Shown piece after piece: positions 1 through 6,642 of a stretch of DNA of 7,877 nt (position 1 is the first letter of the stretch; each line of letters begins with the position of its first letter). A program made the position numbers and the translations under genes. Source of the stretch: JASFUX01 sp050050115 (lineage in GTDB: Bacteria; Pseudomonadota; Alphaproteobacteria; Caulobacterales; Maricaulaceae); the NCBI GenBank assembly GCA_050050115.1, contig JASFUX010000160.1, positions 1-7,877 of the forward strand. The letters run 5' to 3'. The notes beneath the pieces are model-generated. The model saw only the letters and a list, made by a program, of their open reading frames with translations. It was not told where the DNA came from and did not search any database.

Positions 1-737
1 AACACCGGCCAGAACGGCATGGCTCCGCCGGCCGCCTTGATCGGTCCGGCGATCGCCGGGTCGTAGGCGGGAACCACGCCGTCGGGCGTCTCGATGCAGG
101 TGCGCCGCGCAAACGCCTCCCAGAAGGCGTCTTCGCGCTCGTTGGGAAAGGCCGGGCCGTTGATCCGGCGGGCGGCCTGGGCGGCCTGATACCAGGTGCG
201 CGTCGGCTTGACCTTGCCGACGTAGCCGCGGATGCGCTCGATCCCTTCGGGCGAGAGCGCCGGGCCGATGTCGTTGAGCACGACGGCGGCGACGCGGTCG
301 GGCTCGGTCGCGGCCAGGGTCATGGTGATGATCCCGCCCATCGAGGTGCCGACGAACACCGCGCGCTTGATCTCGAGCGCGTCGAGCAGGCTGACCACGT
401 CGGCGGCGTAGGTCGGCGGGGCGTAGCGCTCGGGCTGGTCGTCCCAGGACGAGCGCCCGCGGCCGCGCATCGAGGCGGCGACCACCATCCGGCCCTCCGC
501 TGCGATGTAGGGGGCGACGTCCTCGAAGTCGCGCAAGTTGCGCGTCAGGCCGTGCAGGCAGACGACGGGAGCGGCGTGCTTGGCCGGCGGCGCGCCGGTC
601 GGCGCATAGACGCGGTAGGAGATCTTCAGTCCGTCGGGAACGCGATGGGACTTGTCGACGAAGCCGTCCTCGGCGGCGTCGTCCGAGACCGCGACCGGCG
701 CCCCGGCTGACGTGTCGGGTTCAAGCTCGTCCGTCAT
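1..737 (-). CDS. alpha/beta hydrolase, 3' end cut off by the window edge
   Basis: The frame is open from the ATG at 737 to the left edge, giving 245 complete codons without a stop. It is a serine-type alpha/beta hydrolase, probably cytoplasmic, as no signal peptide is visible. Visible landmarks are the oxyanion segment VVCLHGLTRN (about residues 58-67), the RGRGRS turn (91-96) and the nucleophile elbow GTSMGG with Ser132, followed by VVLNDIGPALS in the strand after the elbow. The catalytic acid and histidine should lie in the missing C-terminal part and cannot be checked. The first 25 or so residues are acidic and look disordered. The start is supported by GGGGAG nine bases upstream and by ATGA overlap with the preceding hydrolase gene, which suggests translational coupling. 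Substrate is unknown; esterase, lactonase or C-C hydrolase activity are all possible. Family assignment is firm, function is not. Confidence 0.93.
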   Translation of the reverse strand, partial: MTDELEPDTSAGAPVAVSDDAAEDGFVDKSHRVPDGLKISYRVYAPTGAPPAKHAAPVVCLHGLTRNLRDFEDVAPYIAAEGRMVVAASMRGRGRSSWDDQPERYAPPTYAADVVSLLDALEIKRAVFVGTSMGGIITMTLAATEPDRVAAVVLNDIGPALSPEGIERIRGYVGKVKPTRTWYQAAQAARRINGPAFPNEREDAFWEAFARRTCIETPDGVVPAYDPAIAGPIKAAGGAMPFWPV

Positions 738-1684
738 CGCGCTCTGCTCCCCGCGCTGTGCGCCGACGCTTCGCGTTCCGCCGCGACGCGAGCGGCGGCC
801 CGAACGTTCGCGCCCGCCGGCCGGCCGATGAAGGCGCGCGCGCGCTTGAGCGTCCGCGCCGGCGCTTCCTCATGCGGCATATGCCCCAAATCGTTGAACA
901 GCGCGACCTCGGACCGCTTGAGCGAGTCGGCGAAGCGCGCGGCGTGCCCGACGGGAATGACCGCGTCTTTGCCGCCCCAGATGATCAGCGCGGGCGCGGC
1001 GATACGACTGAGGTCCGCGGTCGGGTCGGGCAGGGTGAAGGCCTTGAGCCGCTGCACCAGGGCGACGCCGACCCCGCTCTGGTTGAGCTGGGCGCGCGCC
1101 AGCGCGATCCGGTCCTGGTCGAGCCGGCTGGGGTCGCCATAGAGCGAGCGTGTCGCATGGCGCACCGCCGAGGCGGGCGCGAGCAGCAAATAGGCTTCGA
1201 CCGACGGCGGCACTGGCGCGGGCTCTTCGGCGACGCCGTTGATCGGAAAGCCGCCCGGGGCGAGCAGCACCAGGCTGCGCACGTCCGCCGGCCGCTGGGA
1301 CGCGTACCGCCAGGCGACGAGCCCGCCCAAGGAATTGCCCATCAGGATCGGCTTGCGCAGCCCCATCGCCTCGATGAGTCCGGAAAGCGCGCCGACGGTC
1401 TCGTCGTTTGAATAGCGGCGCTCGGGATCGGGGCCGGAGAGGCCGTGGCCCGGCAGGTCGAAGCGGATGACGCGGTGGTCGCGAGCGAGATCGTCCGCCC
1501 AGGCGTCCCAGCTCTCAAGGCTTTGGGAGAAGCCGTGGATCAGCACGACCGGACGTCGGCGCCGCGAGCCCTGCTCGCGCACGCGCAACCGGAATCCGTT
1601 CGCCTCGATGATGCGATCAGTCGTCATGCCGTCCCAAGCGCTTTCGAAGGTTTCGTTGAGGACGTCCCGCCATGTTGCGAGCAT
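734..1684 (-). CDS. alpha/beta fold hydrolase, complete catalytic triad
   Basis: From the ATG at 1684 this is a 316-residue serine hydrolase. It has all catalytic landmarks: oxyanion segment VVLIHGFSQS (46-55), FDLPGHGLSG (75-84), nucleophile elbow GNSLGG with Ser118, the acid in IIWGGKDAVIP (Asp240) and the base in LGHMPHEE (His268). A cap region of about 145-220 lies between the core halves. The last 30 residues are rich in Ala and Arg and look like a tail outside the fold. No signal peptide is evident. The start is uncertain: an ATG at 1627 (297 residues) is closer to where the family fold begins, while codons from 1684 already look coding. A TTG at 1834 would add an Arg-rich stretch unlike protein and overlap the candidate promoter, so I reject it. 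Neither ATG has a strong ribosome site. It overlaps the next hydrolase by ATGA. Substrate unknown. Confidence 0.9.
   Translation of the reverse strand: MLATWRDVLNETFESAWDGMTTDRIIEANGFRLRVREQGSRRRRPVVLIHGFSQSLESWDAWADDLARDHRVIRFDLPGHGLSGPDPERRYSNDETVGALSGLIEAMGLRKPILMGNSLGGLVAWRYASQRPADVRSLVLLAPGGFPINGVAEEPAPVPPSVEAYLLLAPASAVRHATRSLYGDPSRLDQDRIALARAQLNQSGVGVALVQRLKAFTLPDPTADLSRIAAPALIIWGGKDAVIPVGHAARFADSLKRSEVALFNDLGHMPHEEAPARTLKRARAFIGRPAGANVRAAARVAAEREASAHSAGSRAR
747..752 (-). promoter_or_regulatory. ribosome binding site of the partial hydrolase
   Basis: On the minus strand GGGGAG lies nine bases before the ATG at 737. It sits inside the 3' end of the upstream hydrolase gene. Together with the ATGA overlap this supports both the start choice and coupled translation of the two hydrolases. 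Confidence 0.65.
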
Positions 1685-1806
1685 CGTCCGAGTCGGCGGC
1701 GCGCCTTTGCGCCATAGCGCCGAAGCATGTGGACGCCGCTGCGATTCATCGGCGCTTCTTTCCTGAAGCCCGCCCTTCGCCCGACGCCGCCCCTCTTGTG
1801 CAGTGC

Positions 1807-1834
1807 AGTAAACAACGCTCCGGCCGCAGTTCAA
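1807..1834 (-). promoter_or_regulatory. candidate sigma70-type promoter for the hydrolase pair
   Basis: On the minus strand TTGAAC (1834-1829) and TTTACT (1812-1807) are separated by 16 bases, matching the -35 and -10 consensus moderately. Transcription would start near 1800 and leave a leader of about 115 bases before the ATG at 1684. An odd palindrome, TGCAGTGCA (1799-1807), overlaps the expected start point and could be an operator, though it may be chance. No experimental support is visible. Confidence 0.3.
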
Positions 1835-1848
1835 GCGATGAAATGCGA

Positions 1849-1880
1849 TCCCGCGCCCTGCATTTGTGCAAGGCGCGGAA
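1849..1880 (-). terminator. strong hairpin after the RND gene, possible terminator
   Basis: Two 14-base arms (1849-1862 and 1867-1880) pair around a four-base loop. On the minus strand the arms centre on GCGCCTTGCA and TGCAGGGCGC with loop CAAA; two of the 14 pairs are G-T. It begins about 33 bases after the TAG of the RND gene, the usual place for a terminator. On the minus strand there is no real T run after it (the sequence continues ATCGCATTTC), so termination may be weak, Rho-assisted, or the hairpin may only protect the mRNA 3' end. It separates the efflux operon from the hydrolases. Confidence 0.5.
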
Positions 1881-1912
1881 ACCGCAATATTTTCAGTAGA
1901 TTAGAGCCGCTG

Positions 1913-4900
1913 CTACTCCGCCGCGCGAGGCAGGGGCTCGTCCTCGTTGGCCGCTTGGGGCCGGGTTTCGTGCGGCTCCTTGGGCTCCACGGCGAAACCC
2001 AGCGCTCGGGCGATCCGCGCCGGCACGGCGAGGAGGGCCGGGGTGAGGATCAGCGTCAGGAAGGTGGAGAAGCCAAGCCCCCAGACCACCGCCGAGGCGA
2101 GCGGCACCCACCACTCGGCCGAGGTGCCCCCGAAGGTGATGCGGCCGGCGATGAAGTCGGCGTTGATCATGAACACCATCGGTAAAAGCCCGAAGATCGT
2201 CGTGACCGTCGTCAGCATGACCGGACGGAAGCGCTGGGACGCGGTGCGCACCACGGCTTCCTCGGCGCTGTAGCCCATCGCCGAGAAGCGCTGGAACGTG
2301 TCTATAAGGACGATGTTGTTGTTCACCACGATCCCGGCGAGCGCGACCACGCCGGTGCCGACCATCAGCACGGACACATAGTCGTACGTCAGCTGAATGC
2401 CGAGCAGGACGCCGGTGACCGACAAGACCACCGTCTGCAGCGTCAGATAGACGTGCCAGAAGTTGTTGAACTGCATCAGCAGGATCGCCGCCATCAGGAA
2501 CAGCGCCGCGCCCATCGCGGTGATGAAGAAGGCGCCGGCGTCGGCCGTGCCTTCATCGGCGCCGCGAAAGCGCACCTGCACCGCCGGGTCGAGGTTCGCG
2601 GACGGGAGCCATTCTCTCAAATCTGCGACGATCAGGTTCGCCGCATAGCCTTCCTGGGCGTTCGCGCGCAGCTCGACGTAGCGCCGGCCGTCGCGCCGGT
2701 TGATCCGGTTGACCTGCGGCTCGGGCACGCGCTCGACGAAGTTCGAGATCGGCACCTGGCCGTTAGGCGTCGCCACGCGCAGCCGGTCGAGCTGGTTGAT
2801 GTCGCGCGCGGTTTCGTTGAAGCGCACGCGGATGTCGAGCTCGTCTTCGGAGTCGTTGGGCCGATAGCGGCCGACGAGCACGCCGTTGGTGACGAGCTGC
2901 ACCGCCGCGCCGATTTGCGTGACGTCCACGCCGAAGCGGCCGGCCTCCTGTCGATCGGGACGCAGCACCCATTCGACGCCCGGCAGCGGCAGGGTGTCGT
3001 CGATCTCGGTAAGCCCCGTGGTGTCGCGCAGCTGGTCGCGGATCGTCCGCGACGCCTCGTCGAGCGCTTCGGGATCGTTCGAGCTCAGCTCGATCTGGAT
3101 GTCCTTGCCGACGGGCGGGCCCTGCTCGAGCGGCTGCACCTCGACGAGGACGCCTGGGAAGTCGGCCAGGCGGTTCTCGATCTCCGAGACGATCCAGCGG
3201 CCGTTCGGGCGCTGTCCGTATGGGAAGAATTCGACGAACAGGTTGGCGACCGTGTCTTCGGGCGGTGCGGAGCCCATGCTGACGCCCGCGCCGCCGCCGC
3301 CTCCGCCGGCGGACATGAAGATCGACTTGACGCCTTCGATGTCCTGGATGCGCGTTTGAGCTTCGTCGCCGAGCATCGCCATCTCGGCCGGCGAGAGGTT
3401 GCCGCGCGCGCGCACGTAGACGTTCACCTGCTCGGGCTCGGCCGAAAGGAACAGCTCGACGCGGTGCGGCGTGTTGATGAACCAGGCCCAGATTGCGACC
3501 ACGACGAGCACGGCGGTCCCGCAGACGATGAGGGGATGGTGCACGGTCCACTCTGCGAAGCGCACATAGCCGCCGGTGATCCCTTTGGCCTTGCGCGGAT
3601 CCCCGCCTTGGCCCGAGAGCGCCTTCATGTCCTCGTCGGCGCCCGACGAAGAGCCGGCCCGCCGGCCGACGAGGCCGCCGATCACCGGCAGGAAGACCAG
3701 CGCGACGAGCAGGGCGCAGATCAGGACGACCATCAGCGTCTTGGGCAGGAAGCCCATGTACTGGCCTTCCATCGAGTTCCAGAACAGGAACGGCACGAAG
3801 GCGGCGATCGTCGTCGCGGTCGAGGAAATGATCGGCCAGAACATCCGCTTGCCCGCCAGCGCGAAGGCTTCGCGCGAGGCCATGCCTTCGGCGGTCTTCC
3901 GGTCGGCGTATTCGACGACGACGATGGCGCCGTCGACCAGCATGCCCACCGACAGCACCATGCCGAAGAGCACCATCATGTTGATGCTCATCCCGCCCAG
4001 CGTGGTGATGAACAGGAACGAGAGCATGAACGAGCAGGGGATGGCGACGCCGACCAGGAGCCCCGAGCGGAACCCGAGCGCGGCGACGACGATGATCATG
4101 ACAAGCAGCACCGCCGTGCCCACCGACGCGCCGAGCTGGGCGATCGACTGATCGATCCAGGTCGACTGGTCGAGCGAGAAGGCGACGTTGACCGTGTCCG
4201 GCCATTGCGCGGCCATCTCAGCGGCGATCTCGCGCGTGGCGTCGGTCACCTCGATGATGTTCGCGCCGAGGCGCTTGCGCACCTGCAGCGCGATCGTCGG
4301 CTGGCCGTTGAACGTCGCGAAGCTTTCGCGGTCCTTGAAGGTGCGGCTCACCTCGGCGATGTCGCGCAAGGTGACGACCGCGTCGCCCGAAGAGCGCAGC
4401 GGCAGCTCGAGCACGTCCTGGGCGTCTTCAAAGAGGCCCGGCACCTTGATCTGGAACTGGCCCGGCCCGGTCTCGAGCGCGCCGGCGGCGACCAGGCGGT
4501 TGTTCTGGCTGACCGCGTTGACGAGCTCGGAATAGGTGATCCCGTAGGAATCAAGGCGCGAGGGATCGACCACGACCTCGAGCACTTCCTCCCGCGCGCC
4601 CGAGAGGTTCGCGTCGAGGATCGAGGGGTGGGCTTCAAGCTCTTCTTCAAGCTCCCGCGCGAGCCGGAACAAGGTCCGCTCGGGCGCGTCGCCGAACAGG
4701 TTGACGATCAGCACGGGGTTCAGCGACGCGTTGGCTTCCTGGATGGTCCACTCGTCGACCTCGGCGGGGAACTCGCGGCGCGCATCATCGACCTTGTTGC
4801 GCACGTCCGAGAGCGCCTGGTCCTGGTCGAAGGAGACGTCGAACTCCATCGTGCACTGACCATATCCGAGCAGCGCGGTGCAATTGAGCTCCTGAACGCC

Positions 4901-5128
4901 TTCGAGCGAGCGAAGCTGGGTTTCGAGCGGACGGACCACCAGCCGCTCGGCGTCCTCCGGCGAGGCGCCTTCGAGCGGGATGCCGACATAGATGAACGGG
5001 ATCGGGATGTCCGGGTCGGCTTCCTTGGGCGCGGTCGAGAACGCCGCCCAGCCGGCGATCAACCCCACCGCGAGAGTGACGCACACCAGCCGCGACCGCG
5101 ACACCGCCATGTCGATCAAGCCATTCAT
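1913..5128 (-). CDS. RND-family efflux transporter permease (AcrB-like)
   Basis: This 1071-residue protein is an inner-membrane, proton-driven RND pump and has the usual family length. One membrane helix lies near the N-terminus (about 9-30), then a periplasmic porter/docking domain (31-330), helices 2-6 (334-486), helix 7 (532-550), a second periplasmic domain (551-864) and helices 8-12 (865-1036), then an acidic tail. The helix 4 motif is GMLVDGAIVVVEYADRK (395-411): Asp399 is kept but the second Asp of the AcrB DD pair is Gly400. In helix 10, VVNNNIVLID (934-943) has Asn where AcrB has its relay Lys. A Gly-rich run (608-613) lies in the second porter domain. The ATG at 5128 has GAGGGAGA ten bases upstream; an ATG six codons later has no such site. 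It follows the adaptor gene by 53 bases, evidently one operon. Substrate (drug, detergent, lipid or other) cannot be told. The outer-membrane channel must be encoded elsewhere. Confidence 0.96.
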   Translation of the reverse strand: MNGLIDMAVSRSRLVCVTLAVGLIAGWAAFSTAPKEADPDIPIPFIYVGIPLEGASPEDAERLVVRPLETQLRSLEGVQELNCTALLGYGQCTMEFDVSFDQDQALSDVRNKVDDARREFPAEVDEWTIQEANASLNPVLIVNLFGDAPERTLFRLARELEEELEAHPSILDANLSGAREEVLEVVVDPSRLDSYGITYSELVNAVSQNNRLVAAGALETGPGQFQIKVPGLFEDAQDVLELPLRSSGDAVVTLRDIAEVSRTFKDRESFATFNGQPTIALQVRKRLGANIIEVTDATREIAAEMAAQWPDTVNVAFSLDQSTWIDQSIAQLGASVGTAVLLVMIIVVAALGFRSGLLVGVAIPCSFMLSFLFITTLGGMSINMMVLFGMVLSVGMLVDGAIVVVEYADRKTAEGMASREAFALAGKRMFWPIISSTATTIAAFVPFLFWNSMEGQYMGFLPKTLMVVLICALLVALVFLPVIGGLVGRRAGSSSGADEDMKALSGQGGDPRKAKGITGGYVRFAEWTVHHPLIVCGTAVLVVVAIWAWFINTPHRVELFLSAEPEQVNVYVRARGNLSPAEMAMLGDEAQTRIQDIEGVKSIFMSAGGGGGGAGVSMGSAPPEDTVANLFVEFFPYGQRPNGRWIVSEIENRLADFPGVLVEVQPLEQGPPVGKDIQIELSSNDPEALDEASRTIRDQLRDTTGLTEIDDTLPLPGVEWVLRPDRQEAGRFGVDVTQIGAAVQLVTNGVLVGRYRPNDSEDELDIRVRFNETARDINQLDRLRVATPNGQVPISNFVERVPEPQVNRINRRDGRRYVELRANAQEGYAANLIVADLREWLPSANLDPAVQVRFRGADEGTADAGAFFITAMGAALFLMAAILLMQFNNFWHVYLTLQTVVLSVTGVLLGIQLTYDYVSVLMVGTGVVALAGIVVNNNIVLIDTFQRFSAMGYSAEEAVVRTASQRFRPVMLTTVTTIFGLLPMVFMINADFIAGRITFGGTSAEWWVPLASAVVWGLGFSTFLTLILTPALLAVPARIARALGFAVEPKEPHETRPQAANEDEPLPRAAE

Positions 5129-5163
5129 GGCGTCTCGTCTCCCTCAGCCCTGTCTTTTCATCT

Positions 5164-5179
5164 CGGCGCTGACGCGCCG
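5164..5179 (-). other. small stem-loop between adaptor and RND genes
   Basis: CGGCGC and GCGCCG pair around a four-base loop just after the adaptor stop codon, in the 53-base gap before the RND start. No T run follows, so it is unlikely to terminate transcription. It might help set relative expression of the two cistrons or stabilise the upstream message. Short GC-rich stems are common by chance at this base composition. Confidence 0.3.
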
Positions 5180-5181
5180 TC

Positions 5182-6273
5182 TTAGCCGTTGCCGCCCGCG
5201 GGCAGGGTCGTCGCGCGCGCAACCCGGCCTTCGGTGACGAAGTCCTGTCCACGGACGATCACCCGATCGCCCGCGTCGAGCCCGGCGACCCACGAGCCGT
5301 CGGGGGAGTCCTCGACCAGATCGACGGGCACGAACTGAACGACGGAGTCCTCGTCGACGATGCGCACGCCGGTGCGGCCCTCAGCGTCGAGGGTGATCAC
5401 CCCGGTCGGCACCAGCGAGAGTTCGAGACGAGCGCCTTCGAGCCGCATCGCCGCGCTTATCCCGGCGCGTACCGCGCCGTCGGGATTGGGCGCCTCGACC
5501 TCGACGCGGAAGGTGCGCGTCGCATCCTCGGCGCGGAACTGCACGAAGCGCACCTGGCCGTCGAGGATCTGCCCGCTCGGCAGGCGGACGACGGCGCGGT
5601 CGCCGACGGAGATCGAGCGGACGTCGCGCTCGGCCGCTTGGGCGACGATCAGGATCGGATCCATCTCCGCAACCACGCCGCAGGCGCCGCCCATCGAAAG
5701 GAAGTCGCCGATCTCGGCGGCGCGCTCGTCGAAGACGCCGTCGAAGGGCGCGCGGATGACGGTGTGGTCGAGCTGGATCTGAGCCTGGGTGACGGCCGCT
5801 TCGGCCGCGTCGTAGGCCGCCTGGACGGCCGCGACCTGGTTGGTTGAGCGGTGGCCCTGATCGGCCAGCTCGTTCGCCGCGTCGAGCTCGAGCCGGCGGG
5901 TCGCCAGCATCGCCTCGGCCTCGGCCAGCTGCGCGGCTCGCGCTTCGACGTCGACCATGCACAGCGGATCGCCTTGCGCGACGAGGTCGCCCTCGCGCGC
6001 GGGGGCCTCGACCACCATGCCGGTGACCTCCGAGCGCACCGTGACCGCGCGCGCAGCCTCAGTGCGGCCGTTCAGGATCACCTGCCGCGCGCGCAACGCG
6101 CGCTCGGGGACGTTCACAACCACGGTGATGGGCTGGTTCGCCGCGGCCTGGACGGGCTCGGCGTCGCCCTGCAGCACCTCGGCGCCCATGTCGATCCCGC
6201 CGCGGATCACGAAATAGGCGACGACGGCGACCGCGATCAGTCCCGCGGCAAGGTAGTTCCAGTTGATCTTCAT
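5182..6273 (-). CDS. RND efflux periplasmic adaptor subunit (membrane fusion protein)
   Basis: From the ATG at 6273 this is a 363-residue HlyD/AcrA-type adaptor that bridges the RND permease and an outer-membrane channel. An N-terminal membrane anchor (about 7-23, after a Lys-containing start) is followed by the first lipoyl half (about 77-108, SEVTGMVVEAPAREGDLVAQ), an Ala/Glu/Gln-rich coiled-coil hairpin (109-169), the second lipoyl half (TVIRAPFDGVFDERAAEIGD, 171-190), a beta-barrel (about 205-285) and a membrane-proximal domain (286-350). There is no lipobox, so it should be held by the helix and not by lipid. The hairpin tip keeps Leu136 and Ser143 of the channel-docking R-x3-L-x6-S pattern but has Ala132 in place of Arg. 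The start is uncertain: a TTG at 6306, 11 codons earlier, has GAGAGGT nine bases upstream, while the ATG has only a closely spaced GGACGGA. I prefer the ATG because the anchor follows it directly. It is the first gene of the operon. Confidence 0.93.
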   Translation of the reverse strand: MKINWNYLAAGLIAVAVVAYFVIRGGIDMGAEVLQGDAEPVQAAANQPITVVVNVPERALRARQVILNGRTEAARAVTVRSEVTGMVVEAPAREGDLVAQGDPLCMVDVEARAAQLAEAEAMLATRRLELDAANELADQGHRSTNQVAAVQAAYDAAEAAVTQAQIQLDHTVIRAPFDGVFDERAAEIGDFLSMGGACGVVAEMDPILIVAQAAERDVRSISVGDRAVVRLPSGQILDGQVRFVQFRAEDATRTFRVEVEAPNPDGAVRAGISAAMRLEGARLELSLVPTGVITLDAEGRTGVRIVDEDSVVQFVPVDLVEDSPDGSWVAGLDAGDRVIVRGQDFVTEGRVARATTLPAGGNG

Positions 6274-6372
6274 TGTTTCCGTCCGTTTCGCGCTGACCGG
6301 CCTCAAGCGCGCCCGACCTCTCTTCGAAGCTCTAGATATGTGTGCGTCTGCGAAATGCTAGCAGAAAAACCA

Positions 6373-6402
6373 TTTAAACATCGTTCAAATCTTATCGATA
6401 AT
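6373..6402 (+). promoter_or_regulatory. candidate promoter toward the acyl-CoA dehydrogenase
   Basis: TTTAAA (6373-6378) and GATAAT (6397-6402) are 18 bases apart. The -10 matches the sigma70 consensus at five of six positions and the -35 at four of six. Transcription would begin near 6409, leaving an unusually long leader of about 245 bases before the ATG at 6654. The site lies in the AT-rich core, where such matches occur more easily by chance. Confidence 0.35.
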
Positions 6403-6422
6403 CAAGATGTAACTTTTGTAAC
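6392..6422. promoter_or_regulatory. candidate operator: palindrome plus 9-base-period direct repeat
   Basis: The perfect 10-base palindrome TTATCGATAA (6392-6401) overlaps the candidate plus-strand -10 box. Six bases on is TGTAAC-TTT-TGTAAC (6408-6422), two copies of a six-base word at a nine-base step. Such arrangements are typical of transcription factor sites, and efflux operons are usually repressed by a local regulator, but no regulator gene is in the window and no known binding motif is recognised. Confidence 0.3.
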
Positions 6423-6427
6423 GCACG

Positions 6428-6453
6428 AGCCGCGCATCAACAGGCGGCTTTTT
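6428..6453 (+). terminator. terminator-like hairpin in the leader region
   Basis: AGCCGC (6428-6433) and GCGGCT (6444-6449) form a six-pair stem with a ten-base loop, and T's follow directly (6450-6453). Only the plus strand has the T run, so it would act on transcripts heading toward the acyl-CoA dehydrogenase. The stem is short and the loop large, so it would be a weak terminator. There is no plus-strand gene upstream for it to end, which makes an attenuator or small RNA end the more interesting reading. Confidence 0.35.
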
Positions 6454-6479
6454 GGGGTGGTTGGCGCTGGATTCCTTGC

Positions 6480-6518
6480 GCTCGCATCGGTTGCGAGCCT
6501 TGGCCGGCGCATTTTTTT
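6480..6518 (+). terminator. hairpin followed at a distance by seven T's
   Basis: GCTCGCA (6480-6486) and TGCGAGC (6492-6498) form a perfect seven-pair stem with a five-base loop. Thirteen bases later comes a run of seven T's (6512-6518). The gap is longer than in a standard intrinsic terminator. TGCG (6492-6495) could instead pair with CGCA (6508-6511) directly before the T's, so two exclusive folds are possible, but that second stem is only four pairs. It might be a leader switch, a small RNA end, or chance. Confidence 0.25.
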
Positions 6519-6620
6519 GTCGCCTGAGCGGGTCCGGCGCGTGCGCTCGGCCTTGCGGATTCGGCGGATGTTGTCGCATTTAGGTCGCGATCGAGAACGA
6601 ACGCGCTCGCAAAGCGCCAA

Positions 6621-6642
6621 AGAGGAGGCGGCCGATCCGGCC
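6621..6642 (+). promoter_or_regulatory. distant ribosome binding site with intervening hairpin
   Basis: AGAGGAGG (6621-6628) is a near-ideal Shine-Dalgarno sequence but ends 25 bases before the ATG at 6654, too far for normal use. Between them GGCCG (6630-6634) and CGGCC (6638-6642) form a five-pair hairpin with a three-base loop. If folded, 12 unpaired bases remain between the site and the ATG, close to a usable distance. No better ribosome site lies next to the ATG, and no in-frame start codon exists nearer to AGAGGAGG. Confidence 0.4.

Noticed and set aside
758..1411. 217-codon plus-strand open frame opposite the second hydrolase
   Set aside because: Arg-rich composition and antisense position to a gene with a full catalytic triad mark it as a shadow frame.
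1685..1834. N-terminal extension of the second hydrolase to a TTG at 1834
   Set aside because: The added 50 residues are Arg-rich and unlike protein, and the TTG coincides with a candidate -35 box. The ATG at 1684 or 1627 is more likely.
2453..5185. A 910-codon open frame on the plus strand, antisense to the RND gene
   Set aside because: The translation is very rich in Arg, His, Asp, Glu and Ala with no recognisable fold. It mirrors the RND codons, and such long antisense frames are expected opposite a strongly coding GC-rich gene.
6385..6579. 64-codon minus-strand open frame in the divergent region
   Set aside because: Composition is Arg, Pro and Lys rich without a fold, there is no clear ribosome site, and it runs through the AT-rich promoter core.
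6630..6642. GGCCG-ATC-CGGCC read as a possible terminator
   Set aside because: The stem is only five pairs with no T run, and it lies between a ribosome-site sequence and a start codon, so a role in translation is more plausible.
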